Positions 41,500 through 50,646 of a stretch of 64,000 nt of DNA are shown here, piece by piece; position 1 is the first letter of the stretch; every line of letters starts with the position of its first letter. The stretch is from Flavobacterium aquidurense (GTDB lineage Bacteria > Bacteroidota > Bacteroidia > Flavobacteriales > Flavobacteriaceae). Where the stretch lies: NCBI RefSeq assembly GCF_001404985.1, contig NZ_JRLF01000014.1:434001-498000 (forward strand), given 5' to 3'. The notes below the pieces were generated by a model that worked only from the letters and a program-made list of their open reading frames with translations, ran no database searches and was not told the origin of the DNA. The position numbers and the translations under genes are program-made.

Positions 41500-44274
41500 A
41501 TGGATAGGTTTTCATTTTTAAATGCAGCGCATACAGAGTTTTTCGCACAATTATATGATCAGTATTTAGTAAATCCAGATAGCGTTGAGCCAAGCTGGAG
41601 AAGTTTTTTTCAAGGTTTCGACTTTGGACAAACGACTTATAATGACGAAAATCCAGTTCAACAGATTGTTGAATATGTGACTAGCGACAACACAGATTAC
41701 AGTAAAGTTTCAGAAAAACTGCAAAAAGAATTTAACGTTCTAAAATTAATTGATGGATACCGTACTCGCGGACATTTGTTTACAAAAACAAATCCTGTTC
41801 GTGACCGTAGAACATCTTCTCCAACTTTAGACATTGAAAATTTTGGATTAACAACTGCTGATCTTTCAACAGTTTTTGATGCTGCTCAGACTATTGGAGT
41901 GGGACCATCTACATTACAAGACATTGTAACACGACTACAATCTATTTACTGCCAACATATTGGTATTGAATATATGTATATCAGAAACCCTGGTGTTGTA
42001 AAATGGATTCAGGATAAATTAGCTGTAAATGTAAATCAGCCTAATTTCAATTCTGAAGAAAAGAAAACTATCTTAAATAAATTAAATCAGGCGGTTTCTT
42101 TCGAGAACTTTTTGCATACAAAATACGTAGGTCAAAAACGTTTTTCATTAGAAGGGGGTGAATCAATTATTCCTGCTTTAGACGCTTTGATCGAACAAGC
42201 TGCTGAAAAAGGTGTTGAACAATTCGTAATGGGAATGGCTCACCGTGGTCGTTTGAACGTTTTGGCAAATATCTTTGGTAAATCTACTCAGGATATCTTT
42301 GGTGAATTTGACGGTAAAGATTACGATCAGGAATATTTTGATGGTGACGTAAAATACCACTTAGGTCTTACTGCTGATAAAAAAACAAGAACAGGAAAAA
42401 ATATCAATATCAATTTAGCACCAAACCCTTCTCACTTAGAAACGGTTGGAGCTGTAATTGAAGGAATTACAAGAGCGAAGCAAGATAAATATTACGCTAA
42501 TGATTTTTCTAAAGTATTACCTATCGCCGTTCACGGAGATGCTGCAATTGCAGGTCAGGGAATCTTATATGAAATCATTCAAATGGCTCAGCTTGACGGT
42601 TACAAAACCGGAGGAACAATCCATATTGTGATCAACAACCAGGTTGGTTTTACAACTAACTATTTAGATGCACGTTCGTCTACTTATTGTACAGACGTTG
42701 CTAAAGTTACACTTTCGCCAGTATTACACGTAAATGCAGATGATGCTGAAGCTGTTGTACATGCTGTATCTTTTGCATTAGATTACAGAATGCAATTTGG
42801 CCGTGACGTATTTATCGATCTTTTAGGATATAGAAAATACGGTCATAACGAAGGTGATGAACCTCGTTTTACACAACCTGTTTTATATAAAATCATCGCA
42901 AAACATAAAAATCCAAGAGATATTTATGCAGAGAAATTATTGTCAGACGGCGTAATCGATGCATCTTATGTAAATGCTTTAGAAAAAGAATACAAATCTT
43001 TGATGGAGGAGAATTTAGAAGCTTCCCGTAAAAAAGATTTGACGATCATAACTCCATTCATGAAAAACGAATGGGATGGATTTGTTCAGGTAACAGATAC
43101 TCAAATGCTTGAAAAAGTAAACACTTCTTTTGACAAAAAAGGATTGGATTCTATCATCAATACAATTTCAACATTACCTGAAGACAAAAAGTTCATCAAT
43201 AAAATAACTAAAATTGTAACAGACAGGAAAGCAGGATACGACAATAACACTATTGATTGGGGAACTGCAGAAGCACTGGCTTACGGTTCACTTTTGACTG
43301 AAGGATTTGATATTCGTATTTCAGGTCAGGACGTAGAGCGTGGTACATTCTCTCACCGTCACGCTGTTGTTAAAGTCGAAGATTCTGAAGAAGAAGTAAT
43401 TTTATTGGATTCTATTGAAAACAAAAAAGGAAAATTCGGCGTATTTAATTCTCTTTTATCTGAGTATGGAGTTCTTGGTTTTGATTATGGATATGCATTA
43501 GCGAATCCAAACGCATTAACTATCTGGGAAGCACAATTTGGAGATTTCTCTAATGGAGCACAAATCATGATTGACCAATATATTTCATGCGGTGAAGATA
43601 AATGGAACAACCAAAATGGTATTGTTTTATTATTGCCTCACGGTTATGAAGGACAAGGTGCAGAACACTCTTCGGCAAGAATGGAGCGTTATTTACAACT
43701 TTGTGCAAGACAAAATATGTATGTTGCAGATTGTACAACGCCAGCCAACTTTTTTCACTTGTTAAGAAGACAAATGAAAACGAATTTCCGTAAACCTTTG
43801 GTAGTTTTTTCTCCAAAAAGTTTATTACGTGATCCAAGATGTGTTTCTACAGTAGAAGAATTAGCAAATGGAAGTTTCCAGGAAACGATTGACGACAATA
43901 CAGTAGATAAAAAAGCAGTAAAAACATTAGTTTTTGTTACAGGTAAATTCTACTATGATATCGTTGCTGAAAGAGAAAACAACGGAAGAAACGATGTAGC
44001 AGTTGTTCGTATCGAGCAATTGTTTCCATTACCAGTTGAACAATTAAAAGCAATTATCGCACAATATCCAAATGCCGACGATTATGTTTGGGCACAGGAA
44101 GAGCCTAAAAACATGGGAGCTTACAGCTTTATGTTAATGAACTTTGATCTTGTAAAATGGAGATTAGCTTCGTTAAAAGCTTATGCTGCACCTGCTTCAG
44201 GAAGTTACACACGTGCAAAACGTCGTCATGCAGATGCGATTAGAATGGTTTTCGATAAAAATTTATTCAGATAA
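41500..44274 (+). CDS. sucA: 2-oxoglutarate dehydrogenase E1 component
   Basis: A 924-residue thiamine-diphosphate enzyme that decarboxylates 2-oxoglutarate in the TCA cycle. The N-terminal E2-binding helix (NAAHTEFFAQLYDQYLVNPD) is present. The ThDP region includes GMAHRGRLNVLANIFGK and HGDAAIAGQGILYEIIQMAQL, then GDV-type cofactor sequence DAEAVVHAVSFALDYRMQFG. The C-terminal domain has LPHGYEGQGAEHSSARMERYLQLC. I chose the ATG at 41500 because the frame upstream opens only at a TTG inside the promoter. It is followed by sucB after an 80-bp spacer that contains a hairpin. Confidence 0.95.
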   Translation: MDRFSFLNAAHTEFFAQLYDQYLVNPDSVEPSWRSFFQGFDFGQTTYNDENPVQQIVEYVTSDNTDYSKVSEKLQKEFNVLKLIDGYRTRGHLFTKTNPVRDRRTSSPTLDIENFGLTTADLSTVFDAAQTIGVGPSTLQDIVTRLQSIYCQHIGIEYMYIRNPGVVKWIQDKLAVNVNQPNFNSEEKKTILNKLNQAVSFENFLHTKYVGQKRFSLEGGESIIPALDALIEQAAEKGVEQFVMGMAHRGRLNVLANIFGKSTQDIFGEFDGKDYDQEYFDGDVKYHLGLTADKKTRTGKNININLAPNPSHLETVGAVIEGITRAKQDKYYANDFSKVLPIAVHGDAAIAGQGILYEIIQMAQLDGYKTGGTIHIVINNQVGFTTNYLDARSSTYCTDVAKVTLSPVLHVNADDAEAVVHAVSFALDYRMQFGRDVFIDLLGYRKYGHNEGDEPRFTQPVLYKIIAKHKNPRDIYAEKLLSDGVIDASYVNALEKEYKSLMEENLEASRKKDLTIITPFMKNEWDGFVQVTDTQMLEKVNTSFDKKGLDSIINTISTLPEDKKFINKITKIVTDRKAGYDNNTIDWGTAEALAYGSLLTEGFDIRISGQDVERGTFSHRHAVVKVEDSEEEVILLDSIENKKGKFGVFNSLLSEYGVLGFDYGYALANPNALTIWEAQFGDFSNGAQIMIDQYISCGEDKWNNQNGIVLLLPHGYEGQGAEHSSARMERYLQLCARQNMYVADCTTPANFFHLLRRQMKTNFRKPLVVFSPKSLLRDPRCVSTVEELANGSFQETIDDNTVDKKAVKTLVFVTGKFYYDIVAERENNGRNDVAVVRIEQLFPLPVEQLKAIIAQYPNADDYVWAQEEPKNMGAYSFMLMNFDLVKWRLASLKAYAAPASGSYTRAKRRHADAIRMVFDKNLFR

Positions 44275-44281
44275 AAAGAAT

Positions 44282-44350
44282 GTTTCAAGTTTAAAGTTTC
44301 AAGTTCAAGCCAACATGAAACTTTAAACCATAAAAACCTTAAACAAAAAA
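44282..44350. repeat. Heptamer-phased hairpin spacer between sucA and sucB
   Basis: GTTTCAA, GTTTAAA, GTTTCAA, GTTCAAG are consecutive 7-base words. Their reverse complement follows, so GTTTAAAGTTTCA (44289-44301) pairs perfectly with TGAAACTTTAAAC (44316-44328). The same words recur between nuoF and nuoG (61010-61075). Confidence 0.75.
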
Positions 44351-44354
44351 TAAG

Positions 44355-45611
44355 ATGATTTTAGAAATGAAAGTCCCATCACCAGGGGAATCAATAAAAG
44401 AAGTTGAAATTGCAACTTGGTTAGTAAAAGACGGAGATTATGTAGAAAAAGATCAAGCTATTGCTGAAGTTGATTCAGACAAAGCAACTCTTGAATTACC
44501 GGCTGAAATGAGCGGAATTATTACGCTAAAAGCAGAAGAAGGTGATGCAGTTGCTGTAGGAGCTGTAGTTTGTTTAATTGATACAGATGGTGTAAAACCA
44601 GCAGGTGATGCTCCGGCAGCACCAGTAGCTGAGGCACCTAAAGCGGAAGCTCCAAAGGCTGAAGCAAAAGCTGATCCCGAAGCTTCGGGACCAAAAGCAG
44701 CTCCGGTTCAGGCTCCGGCAGCTACAAGTTATGCAGCAGGAACTCCATCTCCGGCAGCAAGAAAAATATTAGACGAAAAAAATATAGCACCAGCAACTGT
44801 TTCAGGAACTGGTAAAGGCGGAAGAATTACTAAAGATGATGCTGTAAATGCAGTACCGTCTATGGGAACTCCAACTGGAGGAAACCGTGGATCTGAACGT
44901 ACAAAATTATCAATGCTACGTCGTAAAGTAGCAGAGAGATTAGTTGCTGCTAAAAATGAAACTGCTATGTTAACGACTTTCAACGAAGTTAACATGACAC
45001 CAATCAACTTAATTCGTAACGAATACAAAGATGCTTTCAAAGCAAAACATGGTGGTCTTGGTTTAGGATACATGTCTTTCTTTACAAAAGCAGTTACAAG
45101 AGCATTAGAATTATATCCTGATGTAAACTCTATGATGGATGGCGATTATAAAGTAGCTTATGATTTCGCTGATATCTCGATCGCAGTTTCAGGACCAAAA
45201 GGTTTAATGGTTCCTGTTGTTCGTAATGCTGAAAACTTATCTTTCCGCGGAATTGAAGCTGAAATTAAAAGATTAGCCCTTAGAGCTCGTGACGGTCAAA
45301 TTACTGTTGATGATATGACAGGCGGAACTTTCACTATTACTAATGGTGGTGTTTTTGGAAGTATGTTGAGTACTCCAATTATCAACCCTCCTCAATCAGG
45401 AATTTTAGGAATGCACAACATTATTGAGCGTCCAATTGCCGTAAACGGTAAAGTAGAAATTCACCCAATGATGTACGTGGCGCTTTCTTATGATCATAGA
45501 ATTATCGACGGACGTGAGTCAGTTGGTTTCTTGGTTGCTGTAAAAGAAGCATTAGAAAATCCATTAGAATTATTATTGAATGGTGATGCTAAACGTGCTT
45601 TAGAATTGTAA
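44355..45611 (+). CDS. sucB: 2-oxoglutarate dehydrogenase E2 (dihydrolipoyl succinyltransferase)
   Basis: A 418-residue acyltransferase core of the 2-oxoglutarate dehydrogenase complex. It has one lipoyl domain (VDSDKATLELPAEMSG, lipoylated Lys in DKA), an Ala/Pro-rich linker at about 83-135, a peripheral-subunit-binding domain (SPAARKILDEKNIAP to GGRITKDDA) and the catalytic domain ending with YDHRIIDGRESVGFL (active-site His and Asp). The linker contains DPEASGP, which is encoded by the 16-bp palindrome at 44675, the same sequence that recurs in spacers. Confidence 0.95.
   Translation: MILEMKVPSPGESIKEVEIATWLVKDGDYVEKDQAIAEVDSDKATLELPAEMSGIITLKAEEGDAVAVGAVVCLIDTDGVKPAGDAPAAPVAEAPKAEAPKAEAKADPEASGPKAAPVQAPAATSYAAGTPSPAARKILDEKNIAPATVSGTGKGGRITKDDAVNAVPSMGTPTGGNRGSERTKLSMLRRKVAERLVAAKNETAMLTTFNEVNMTPINLIRNEYKDAFKAKHGGLGLGYMSFFTKAVTRALELYPDVNSMMDGDYKVAYDFADISIAVSGPKGLMVPVVRNAENLSFRGIEAEIKRLALRARDGQITVDDMTGGTFTITNGGVFGSMLSTPIINPPQSGILGMHNIIERPIAVNGKVEIHPMMYVALSYDHRIIDGRESVGFLVAVKEALENPLELLLNGDAKRALEL
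44675..44690. repeat. 16-bp palindrome inside the sucB linker
   Basis: TCCCGAAGCTTCGGGA is a perfect palindrome identical to the one at 13366-13381. Here it lies in frame in the low-complexity linker of sucB. Related palindromes are at 32251, 55894 and 59072. Confidence 0.85.
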
Positions 45612-45635
45612 ATTGTAATAATTTTCGATATAAAT

Positions 45636-45670
45636 AAAAGCCTGTTCATTAAGTTGAACAGGCTTTTTTA
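45636..45670 (+). terminator. Terminator of sucAB
   Basis: AAAAGCCTGTTCA and TGAACAGGCTTTT form a perfect stem with a 6-base loop, followed by T residues. Confidence 0.85.
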
Positions 45671-45771
45671 TTCTTAAGATTGGCTTAAATCTTGCTTAAG
45701 ATGTTAATTTTTTAAACAAACGTAAATTTTACCCTTTAAAAAATATTTTATTTAGAATAAATAAGAATAGC

Positions 45772-45802
45772 TTGCATAGTTGACAACCAGAAACTAAATT
45801 TG
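45772..45802 (+). promoter_or_regulatory. Promoter of the siderophore-receptor operon
   Basis: TTG (45772-45774), 20 bases, TAAATTTG (45795-45802): a consensus Bacteroidota promoter. It ends 27 bases before the receptor ATG. I see no convincing Fur-type dyad over it. Confidence 0.7.
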
Positions 45803-45829
45803 CGCTATTAAAATCAATTCTAAATAAAA

Positions 45830-48313
45830 ATGAAATATAAATTTACAATTTCTTTTTTGAGCTTTTGTTTGTTTCTATTAACAGCTAGAAGTATTTCAGC
45901 ACAGGAAAAAGCAAGTATCAAAGGTCAAATTAGCTTAAACAATAATCAGGCTGCAGATAATGTTTCGGTTATATTAAAAGGAACTAAAATAGGAACTAAT
46001 ACTGATAGTAATGGTTTTTATGAAATTAAAAATCTAAAACCGGGAAGCTATGTTATTAAAGTTTCTGCAGTTGGACATTCATCTAAAGAAAAAAGCGTAT
46101 CTCTTAATGCTGGTGATGATATAGTAGAAGACTTTACTATTAGTTCAAATTCTGAGCAATTAGACGAAATTGTAATCAACGGTAATGGAAAAAAGAATCC
46201 ATTAGCTCGCAAAGAGACACAACAAGTATCAAGATTGCCACTTAAAAATCTTGAAAACCCACAAGTTTATACCACTATTACAAGTGAACTTTTAAAAGAA
46301 CAAGTTGTTACCAATCTTGATGACGCATTAAAAAATGCTCCGGGATTAACACCACTTTGGACTTCTACAGGACGTGGAGGTGACGGAGCAGGATATTTTT
46401 CATTAAGAGGATTTGCCGTTCAGCCAACTATGATCAACGGATTGCCAGGATTAACAAATGGAAGTTTAGATCCTGCAAACATTGATAAAATCGAAGTAAT
46501 CAAAGGACCATCAGGAACTTTATTTGGAAGCAGCTTAATCTCTTACGGAGGTTTAATTAACATTACTACAAAAAAACCATACGACCATTTTGGTGGTGAG
46601 GTAAATTATACTGCAGGAAGCAACGGGTTAAACAGAGTTACTGTAGATGTAAACACTCCATTAGACGAAGAACATAAAATCAATTTCCGTGTCAATAGTG
46701 CTTACCACACAGAAAACAGTTTTCAAGATGCCGGATTTAAAAAATCATTCTTTTTTGCACCCTCTTTATCTTATCAGGTTAGTGACAAACTTTCGTTTTT
46801 CATTAATACAGAATTCATGAGCAACAAACAAACCAATGCAACAATGTTATTTTTAGACAGAGGAACTGCTCTAAGAGTTCACAACATGAATGAATTGGGT
46901 TATGACAATAAACGTTCTTACACCAGTAATCAACTTGCTATTGAAACTCCATCTTACAGTCTTCAAGGACAAATGAATTACAAATTTAATGATCAATGGA
47001 CTTCTCAAACTGTAGTTTCAAGAGGTTCGTCTTCATCACAAGGATATTATTCTTATTTATATGAAGGGACACGATTTGCACCTACTCAGATAAGTGAAGG
47101 AATTGTTTTAGGACGTTCTATGAATTACCAGAACTCTACAACACTTACAACTGATATTCAACAAAATTTCATTGGCGATTTTAAAATCGGAGAAATGAGA
47201 AACAGAATTGTTGTTGGTTTGGATTACTTCAACAGAGGAGCAATTGACAATGGTTCTAACTATGTATCAAATGGTAATATTTATATTGGTAACCTGGATG
47301 TAGCAACTGTAAATCAATATCTTTATCAAATTACTGATCCTGCAAAATACATCACTAATGGTGATAATGGAAACTTAACGAAAGCCGGAACTGATGCTCT
47401 TATAGCTGATGCAGGTATTGGTACTAATAAAACAAAACAAGAGGTATATAGTGTTTATGCATCAGACGTAATTAACTTTACCCCTTCTTTATTAGCAATG
47501 GCAAGTTTACGTGTTGACCGTTTTATTACAGCGGGTGATTTGAGCACAAACGCAGATGATTTTAATCAAACTGCTTTCTCACCAAAATTTGGATTAGTTT
47601 ATCAGCCAATTATTGATAAAGTATCTCTTTTTGCTAATTACATGGACGGTTTTGCTAATTCAGCTCCTGTAACAGAAATTTTATCAGACGGAAGTACACG
47701 ACCAAGAACTTTCAAACCAGAGCATGCTAATCAATTTGAAATTGGAACAAAATTAAACGTATTCAAAGATAAATTATACGCAACATTTAGCTATTATAAC
47801 ATCGAAGTAAAAGATCAGGTTTATGTTGTTTATGGCGCTACAACGCAAACAGCTTTCCAGGATGGAGCACAAAAAAATAAAGGTTTTGAAGCTGAAATCG
47901 TTGCAAACCCTATTGACGGATTAAACATTGTTGCTGGTTATAGCTATAATGATGCAGTTTTACTAGCGGGTGATCCAGACTTCGTAGGTCACAGACCAGA
48001 AAGCGGAGGACCACAAAACTTAGCCAATCTTTGGGCAAGTTATAAATTCCTGGAAGGAGATTTACAAGGTTTCGGTTTAGGTTTTGGAGGAAATTATGCC
48101 AGCAAAAACAAAATCATGAACCGTACAATTGTTGGACAATTTACAATTCCGGAATATACAGTACTTAATTCTTCTGTATTCTACGGAACAGAAAAATACA
48201 CATTGACATTAAAATTAGACAATATTGGTAATGTTGATACTTATGATGGTTGGTCTACAATTCATCCAAGAAACATGAGAACTGTTGCAGCAAGTTTCTC
48301 CTACAGATTCTAA
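45830..48313 (+). CDS. TonB-dependent siderophore receptor
   Basis: An 827-residue outer-membrane receptor. A signal peptide (FLSFCLFLLTARSISAQ) is followed by a carboxypeptidase-like domain at about 28-105 (IKGQISLNNNQAADNVSVIL), the plug (DLDDALKNAPGLTPLW-like region, then GYFSLRGFAVQPTMINGLPG and IDKIEVIKGPSGTLFGSSLI) and the barrel ending RTVAASFSYRF. The plug pattern with RGF and a VIKGPSG box is that of FhuE/FpvA-type ferric-siderophore receptors. The downstream small membrane proteins and two PepSY proteins are the usual partners of such receptors. Confidence 0.9.
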   Translation: MKYKFTISFLSFCLFLLTARSISAQEKASIKGQISLNNNQAADNVSVILKGTKIGTNTDSNGFYEIKNLKPGSYVIKVSAVGHSSKEKSVSLNAGDDIVEDFTISSNSEQLDEIVINGNGKKNPLARKETQQVSRLPLKNLENPQVYTTITSELLKEQVVTNLDDALKNAPGLTPLWTSTGRGGDGAGYFSLRGFAVQPTMINGLPGLTNGSLDPANIDKIEVIKGPSGTLFGSSLISYGGLINITTKKPYDHFGGEVNYTAGSNGLNRVTVDVNTPLDEEHKINFRVNSAYHTENSFQDAGFKKSFFFAPSLSYQVSDKLSFFINTEFMSNKQTNATMLFLDRGTALRVHNMNELGYDNKRSYTSNQLAIETPSYSLQGQMNYKFNDQWTSQTVVSRGSSSSQGYYSYLYEGTRFAPTQISEGIVLGRSMNYQNSTTLTTDIQQNFIGDFKIGEMRNRIVVGLDYFNRGAIDNGSNYVSNGNIYIGNLDVATVNQYLYQITDPAKYITNGDNGNLTKAGTDALIADAGIGTNKTKQEVYSVYASDVINFTPSLLAMASLRVDRFITAGDLSTNADDFNQTAFSPKFGLVYQPIIDKVSLFANYMDGFANSAPVTEILSDGSTRPRTFKPEHANQFEIGTKLNVFKDKLYATFSYYNIEVKDQVYVVYGATTQTAFQDGAQKNKGFEAEIVANPIDGLNIVAGYSYNDAVLLAGDPDFVGHRPESGGPQNLANLWASYKFLEGDLQGFGLGFGGNYASKNKIMNRTIVGQFTIPEYTVLNSSVFYGTEKYTLTLKLDNIGNVDTYDGWSTIHPRNMRTVAASFSYRF

Positions 48314-48324
48314 TAAAAAATCAT

Positions 48325-48360
48325 AAAACACCTTTCCTTTTAGCCGGAAAGGTGTTTTTT
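48325..48360 (+). terminator. Hairpin terminator or attenuator after the siderophore receptor
   Basis: AAAACACCTTTCC and GGAAAGGTGTTTT form a 13-bp perfect stem with a T run. It lies only 15 bp before the next co-directional gene, so it would lower expression of the accessory genes compared with the receptor. Confidence 0.85.
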
Positions 48361-48375
48361 AAATTCTATGAAATT

Positions 48376-48708
48376 ATGATAACAATAGCAAGTCTCATCG
48401 TTTTTTTAGCTTTTTATACGCTTTATTACACTTCGAAAAGAGCCACTTTATCTTATGATCTGGGTTTTGAGAAATGGATGAAAAGCAATCCTAAACCAAC
48501 CAAATTTTTAGGTTTAGGACTTCTTTTATTAGCTTATTCTCTCTGGCTTTTTACACAATCACTATGTTGCGGTACATTAATGTTTTTTATTCAGCTAATG
48601 ACTATTGGCAGTTTAATTATTATTTTAACTCCACTAAAAAAAATAAGCCCATTCGCTATTGCTGTACTTTTTATTATTGTTGCTTTATTAGAATTTTATT
48701 ATAACTAA
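48376..48708 (+). CDS. Small membrane protein, DUF3325-like
   Basis: A 110-residue inner-membrane protein with three to four helices (ITIASLIVFLAFYTLYY, TKFLGLGLLLLAYSLWLF, MFFIQLMTIGSLIIIL, IAVLFIIVALLEFYY). I chose the ATG at 48376. Size, topology and position between a siderophore receptor, a second small membrane protein and PepSY proteins match the DUF3325-DUF3649-PepSY set known from iron-uptake loci of other Gram-negative bacteria. The family assignment rests mainly on context. Confidence 0.65.
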   Translation: MITIASLIVFLAFYTLYYTSKRATLSYDLGFEKWMKSNPKPTKFLGLGLLLLAYSLWLFTQSLCCGTLMFFIQLMTIGSLIIILTPLKKISPFAIAVLFIIVALLEFYYN

Positions 48709-48726
48709 CTTATTTCTAACCAAAAT

Positions 48727-49029
48727 ATGCCGGCAAATCCTAAATATCTAACACAATCTAAATGGCAACGATTTGCCAAAATTACAGCTGCCATAGTAGG
48801 TGGCTATTTTGTTTCAGTCACTTTTCATCTGGCTTTAGCATCTTGGTTTAACCGTGCAAATATCCTTATGACGATGGCATTTAGCGGGTTTATTCTTTGG
48901 GTAGCACTTATGATACTTGCCTTTTTAGCAAAAAGCGGATGGAAAATTTGGGGTATTTATATACTTTTAACTTTAGTTTTTTCTCTTTTTATTTATTTGG
49001 GTCAAACCTACAATCCAATAGCAAAATAA
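48727..49029 (+). CDS. Small membrane protein, DUF3649-like
   Basis: A 100-residue protein with three membrane helices (ITAAIVGGYFVSVTFHLALA, MAFSGFILWVALMILAFLA, WGIYILLTLVFSLFIYLG). It resembles the DUF3649 family of iron-uptake-associated membrane proteins. It follows the previous gene by 18 bp and precedes the PepSY gene by 3 bp, indicating one operon. Confidence 0.65.
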   Translation: MPANPKYLTQSKWQRFAKITAAIVGGYFVSVTFHLALASWFNRANILMTMAFSGFILWVALMILAFLAKSGWKIWGIYILLTLVFSLFIYLGQTYNPIAK

Positions 49030-49032
49030 ATC

Positions 49033-50583
49033 ATGAATAATCGCAATTACAATATCTATTTTCATACACATACCGTTAGCGGAATTGTGATCAGTGTCGT
49101 TCTTTTTGTGATTTTTTTCGCAGGATCTTTTTCTTTCTTCAGAGATGAAATTATCAATTGGGAAAGAAATGAATCTACTGCTATTACCAGAGAAATACAT
49201 TTAGACTACAACACAACCTTAAATAAACTTGACAAGGAATACGTTTTGCACGGAAGAAATATCACTATTTCTAAACCTGGCAACGAAAGAAGGGTTGCCA
49301 TTTATATGGAAGGAACCAAAGATACTTTGGCCCCTGCCAAACAAAAAGAAGGATCTTTCTTTTATTTAGACACTAAAACATTAAAAACATTTACTTATGA
49401 AGAATCTTATTCATTAGGTGAATTTTTATACCGTTTACACTTTCTTGCTCAAATACCATATCCGATTGGATATTACCTTTCCGGTTTTATTGCCTTGTTT
49501 TTTCTATTTGCGATCATAACCGGCGTTCTGTTACATTGGAAAAAAATCGTTTCTAATTTTTATATTTTTCGCCCAAAAGAAAAATTAAAAACATTATGGA
49601 CAGATGCACATACTGCATTAGGCATGATTGGTTTGCCATTTCAGTTTGTATATGCCGTAACCGGAGCATTTTTCATGATCAAACTTTTGATTGTAGCTCC
49701 TGCTGTAATGGCATTATATAAAGGCGATCAGGATAAATTATACAAAGAATTAGAATATAAAGATCCCGATTATAAATTCGATAATAAAAAATTAGCTGTA
49801 CCTTATAATATCGACCAGTTAGTTGCGAAAGCAAAAAACAACTGGAAGGATTTTGAAATCACCCGTGTTTTTATTCAGAATTACGGCGATGCCAACATGC
49901 ATGTCTTAGTCGAAGGTGAAATGTTAAGCCATAAAAAATTCACAGGAATAGGAAAAGTAGTTTACAGAATCTCTGACGGAAAAGAAATTGCAAAGAAAAA
50001 TCCTGTCACACAAAACAACTATTTAGATGTTGTAAAAAATGTTTTATACAGAATACACTTTGGCGATTACGGAGGTTATCCTTTAAAAATTGTGAGTTTC
50101 GTGCTGGGAATTATTACTTGTTTTGTTATTATTTCTGGTGTAATGATCTGGCTGGTCGCGAGACAAAAAAACAATTTACCAGAGAAAAAAAGACGTTTTA
50201 ATGCTGCTGTAGTTCGCATTTATTTAGCAATCTGCCTGAGCATGTATCCTATTACAGCACTTGCTTTTATAGCTGCTAAAATATTTCATCCGCTAACACA
50301 AGAGAATCTTTTCCTTGTATATTTTGGAGGATGGCTTATTCTTACAATCTTTTTTATTCTTAAAAAAAATGATGCCTTTACCAATAAATTCTGCTTGATT
50401 TCAGGAAGTATTCTGGGATTTCTAATTCCTGTTACAAACGGAATTGTATCTGGAAATTGGTTCTGGGATTCGTTCCTGCAAAATCATATTCAGGTATTTT
50501 TTATTGATGTCTTCTGGATCGTTTTAGCATCTATATCTCTTTATGTGGCTTTTTCCTTAAAACCAAAAAAGGCAGTTTTATAA
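49033..50583 (+). CDS. PepSY-associated membrane protein (iron/siderophore type), 516 residues
   Basis: An inner-membrane protein with an N-terminal helix (THTVSGIVISVVLFVIFFAGSFSFF), a periplasmic PepSY-type domain, helices near residues 148-170 (YYLSGFIALFFLFAIITGVLLHW) and 195-225, a second periplasmic domain, and four more C-terminal helices. Conserved His residues in the helices (HTHTVSG, HFGDYGGYPLK, DAHTALG) could bind haem. Homologues such as FoxB/FiuB-type proteins are proposed to reduce or unload ferric siderophores in the periplasm. The added C-terminal helices make it longer than the second PepSY protein. Confidence 0.8.
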   Translation: MNNRNYNIYFHTHTVSGIVISVVLFVIFFAGSFSFFRDEIINWERNESTAITREIHLDYNTTLNKLDKEYVLHGRNITISKPGNERRVAIYMEGTKDTLAPAKQKEGSFFYLDTKTLKTFTYEESYSLGEFLYRLHFLAQIPYPIGYYLSGFIALFFLFAIITGVLLHWKKIVSNFYIFRPKEKLKTLWTDAHTALGMIGLPFQFVYAVTGAFFMIKLLIVAPAVMALYKGDQDKLYKELEYKDPDYKFDNKKLAVPYNIDQLVAKAKNNWKDFEITRVFIQNYGDANMHVLVEGEMLSHKKFTGIGKVVYRISDGKEIAKKNPVTQNNYLDVVKNVLYRIHFGDYGGYPLKIVSFVLGIITCFVIISGVMIWLVARQKNNLPEKKRRFNAAVVRIYLAICLSMYPITALAFIAAKIFHPLTQENLFLVYFGGWLILTIFFILKKNDAFTNKFCLISGSILGFLIPVTNGIVSGNWFWDSFLQNHIQVFFIDVFWIVLASISLYVAFSLKPKKAVL

Positions 50584-50600
50584 AAATTACCTTAAATAAT

Positions 50601-50631
50601 TTGTCCTCTATTGATTTAGCGTATACTTTTA
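50601..50631 (+). promoter_or_regulatory. Weak internal promoter before the second PepSY gene
   Basis: TTG (50601-50603), 20 bases, TACTTTTA (50624-50631). This is one mismatch from TANNTTTG with correct spacing, so the last gene of the cluster may have extra expression. Confidence 0.4.
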
Positions 50632-50646
50632 CGCTTTATTCAAAAA

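Noticed and set aside
45612..45829. Fur box before the siderophore receptor
   Set aside because: I found a good promoter but no convincing 19-bp Fur-like dyad over it; AT-rich half-matches are expected by chance.
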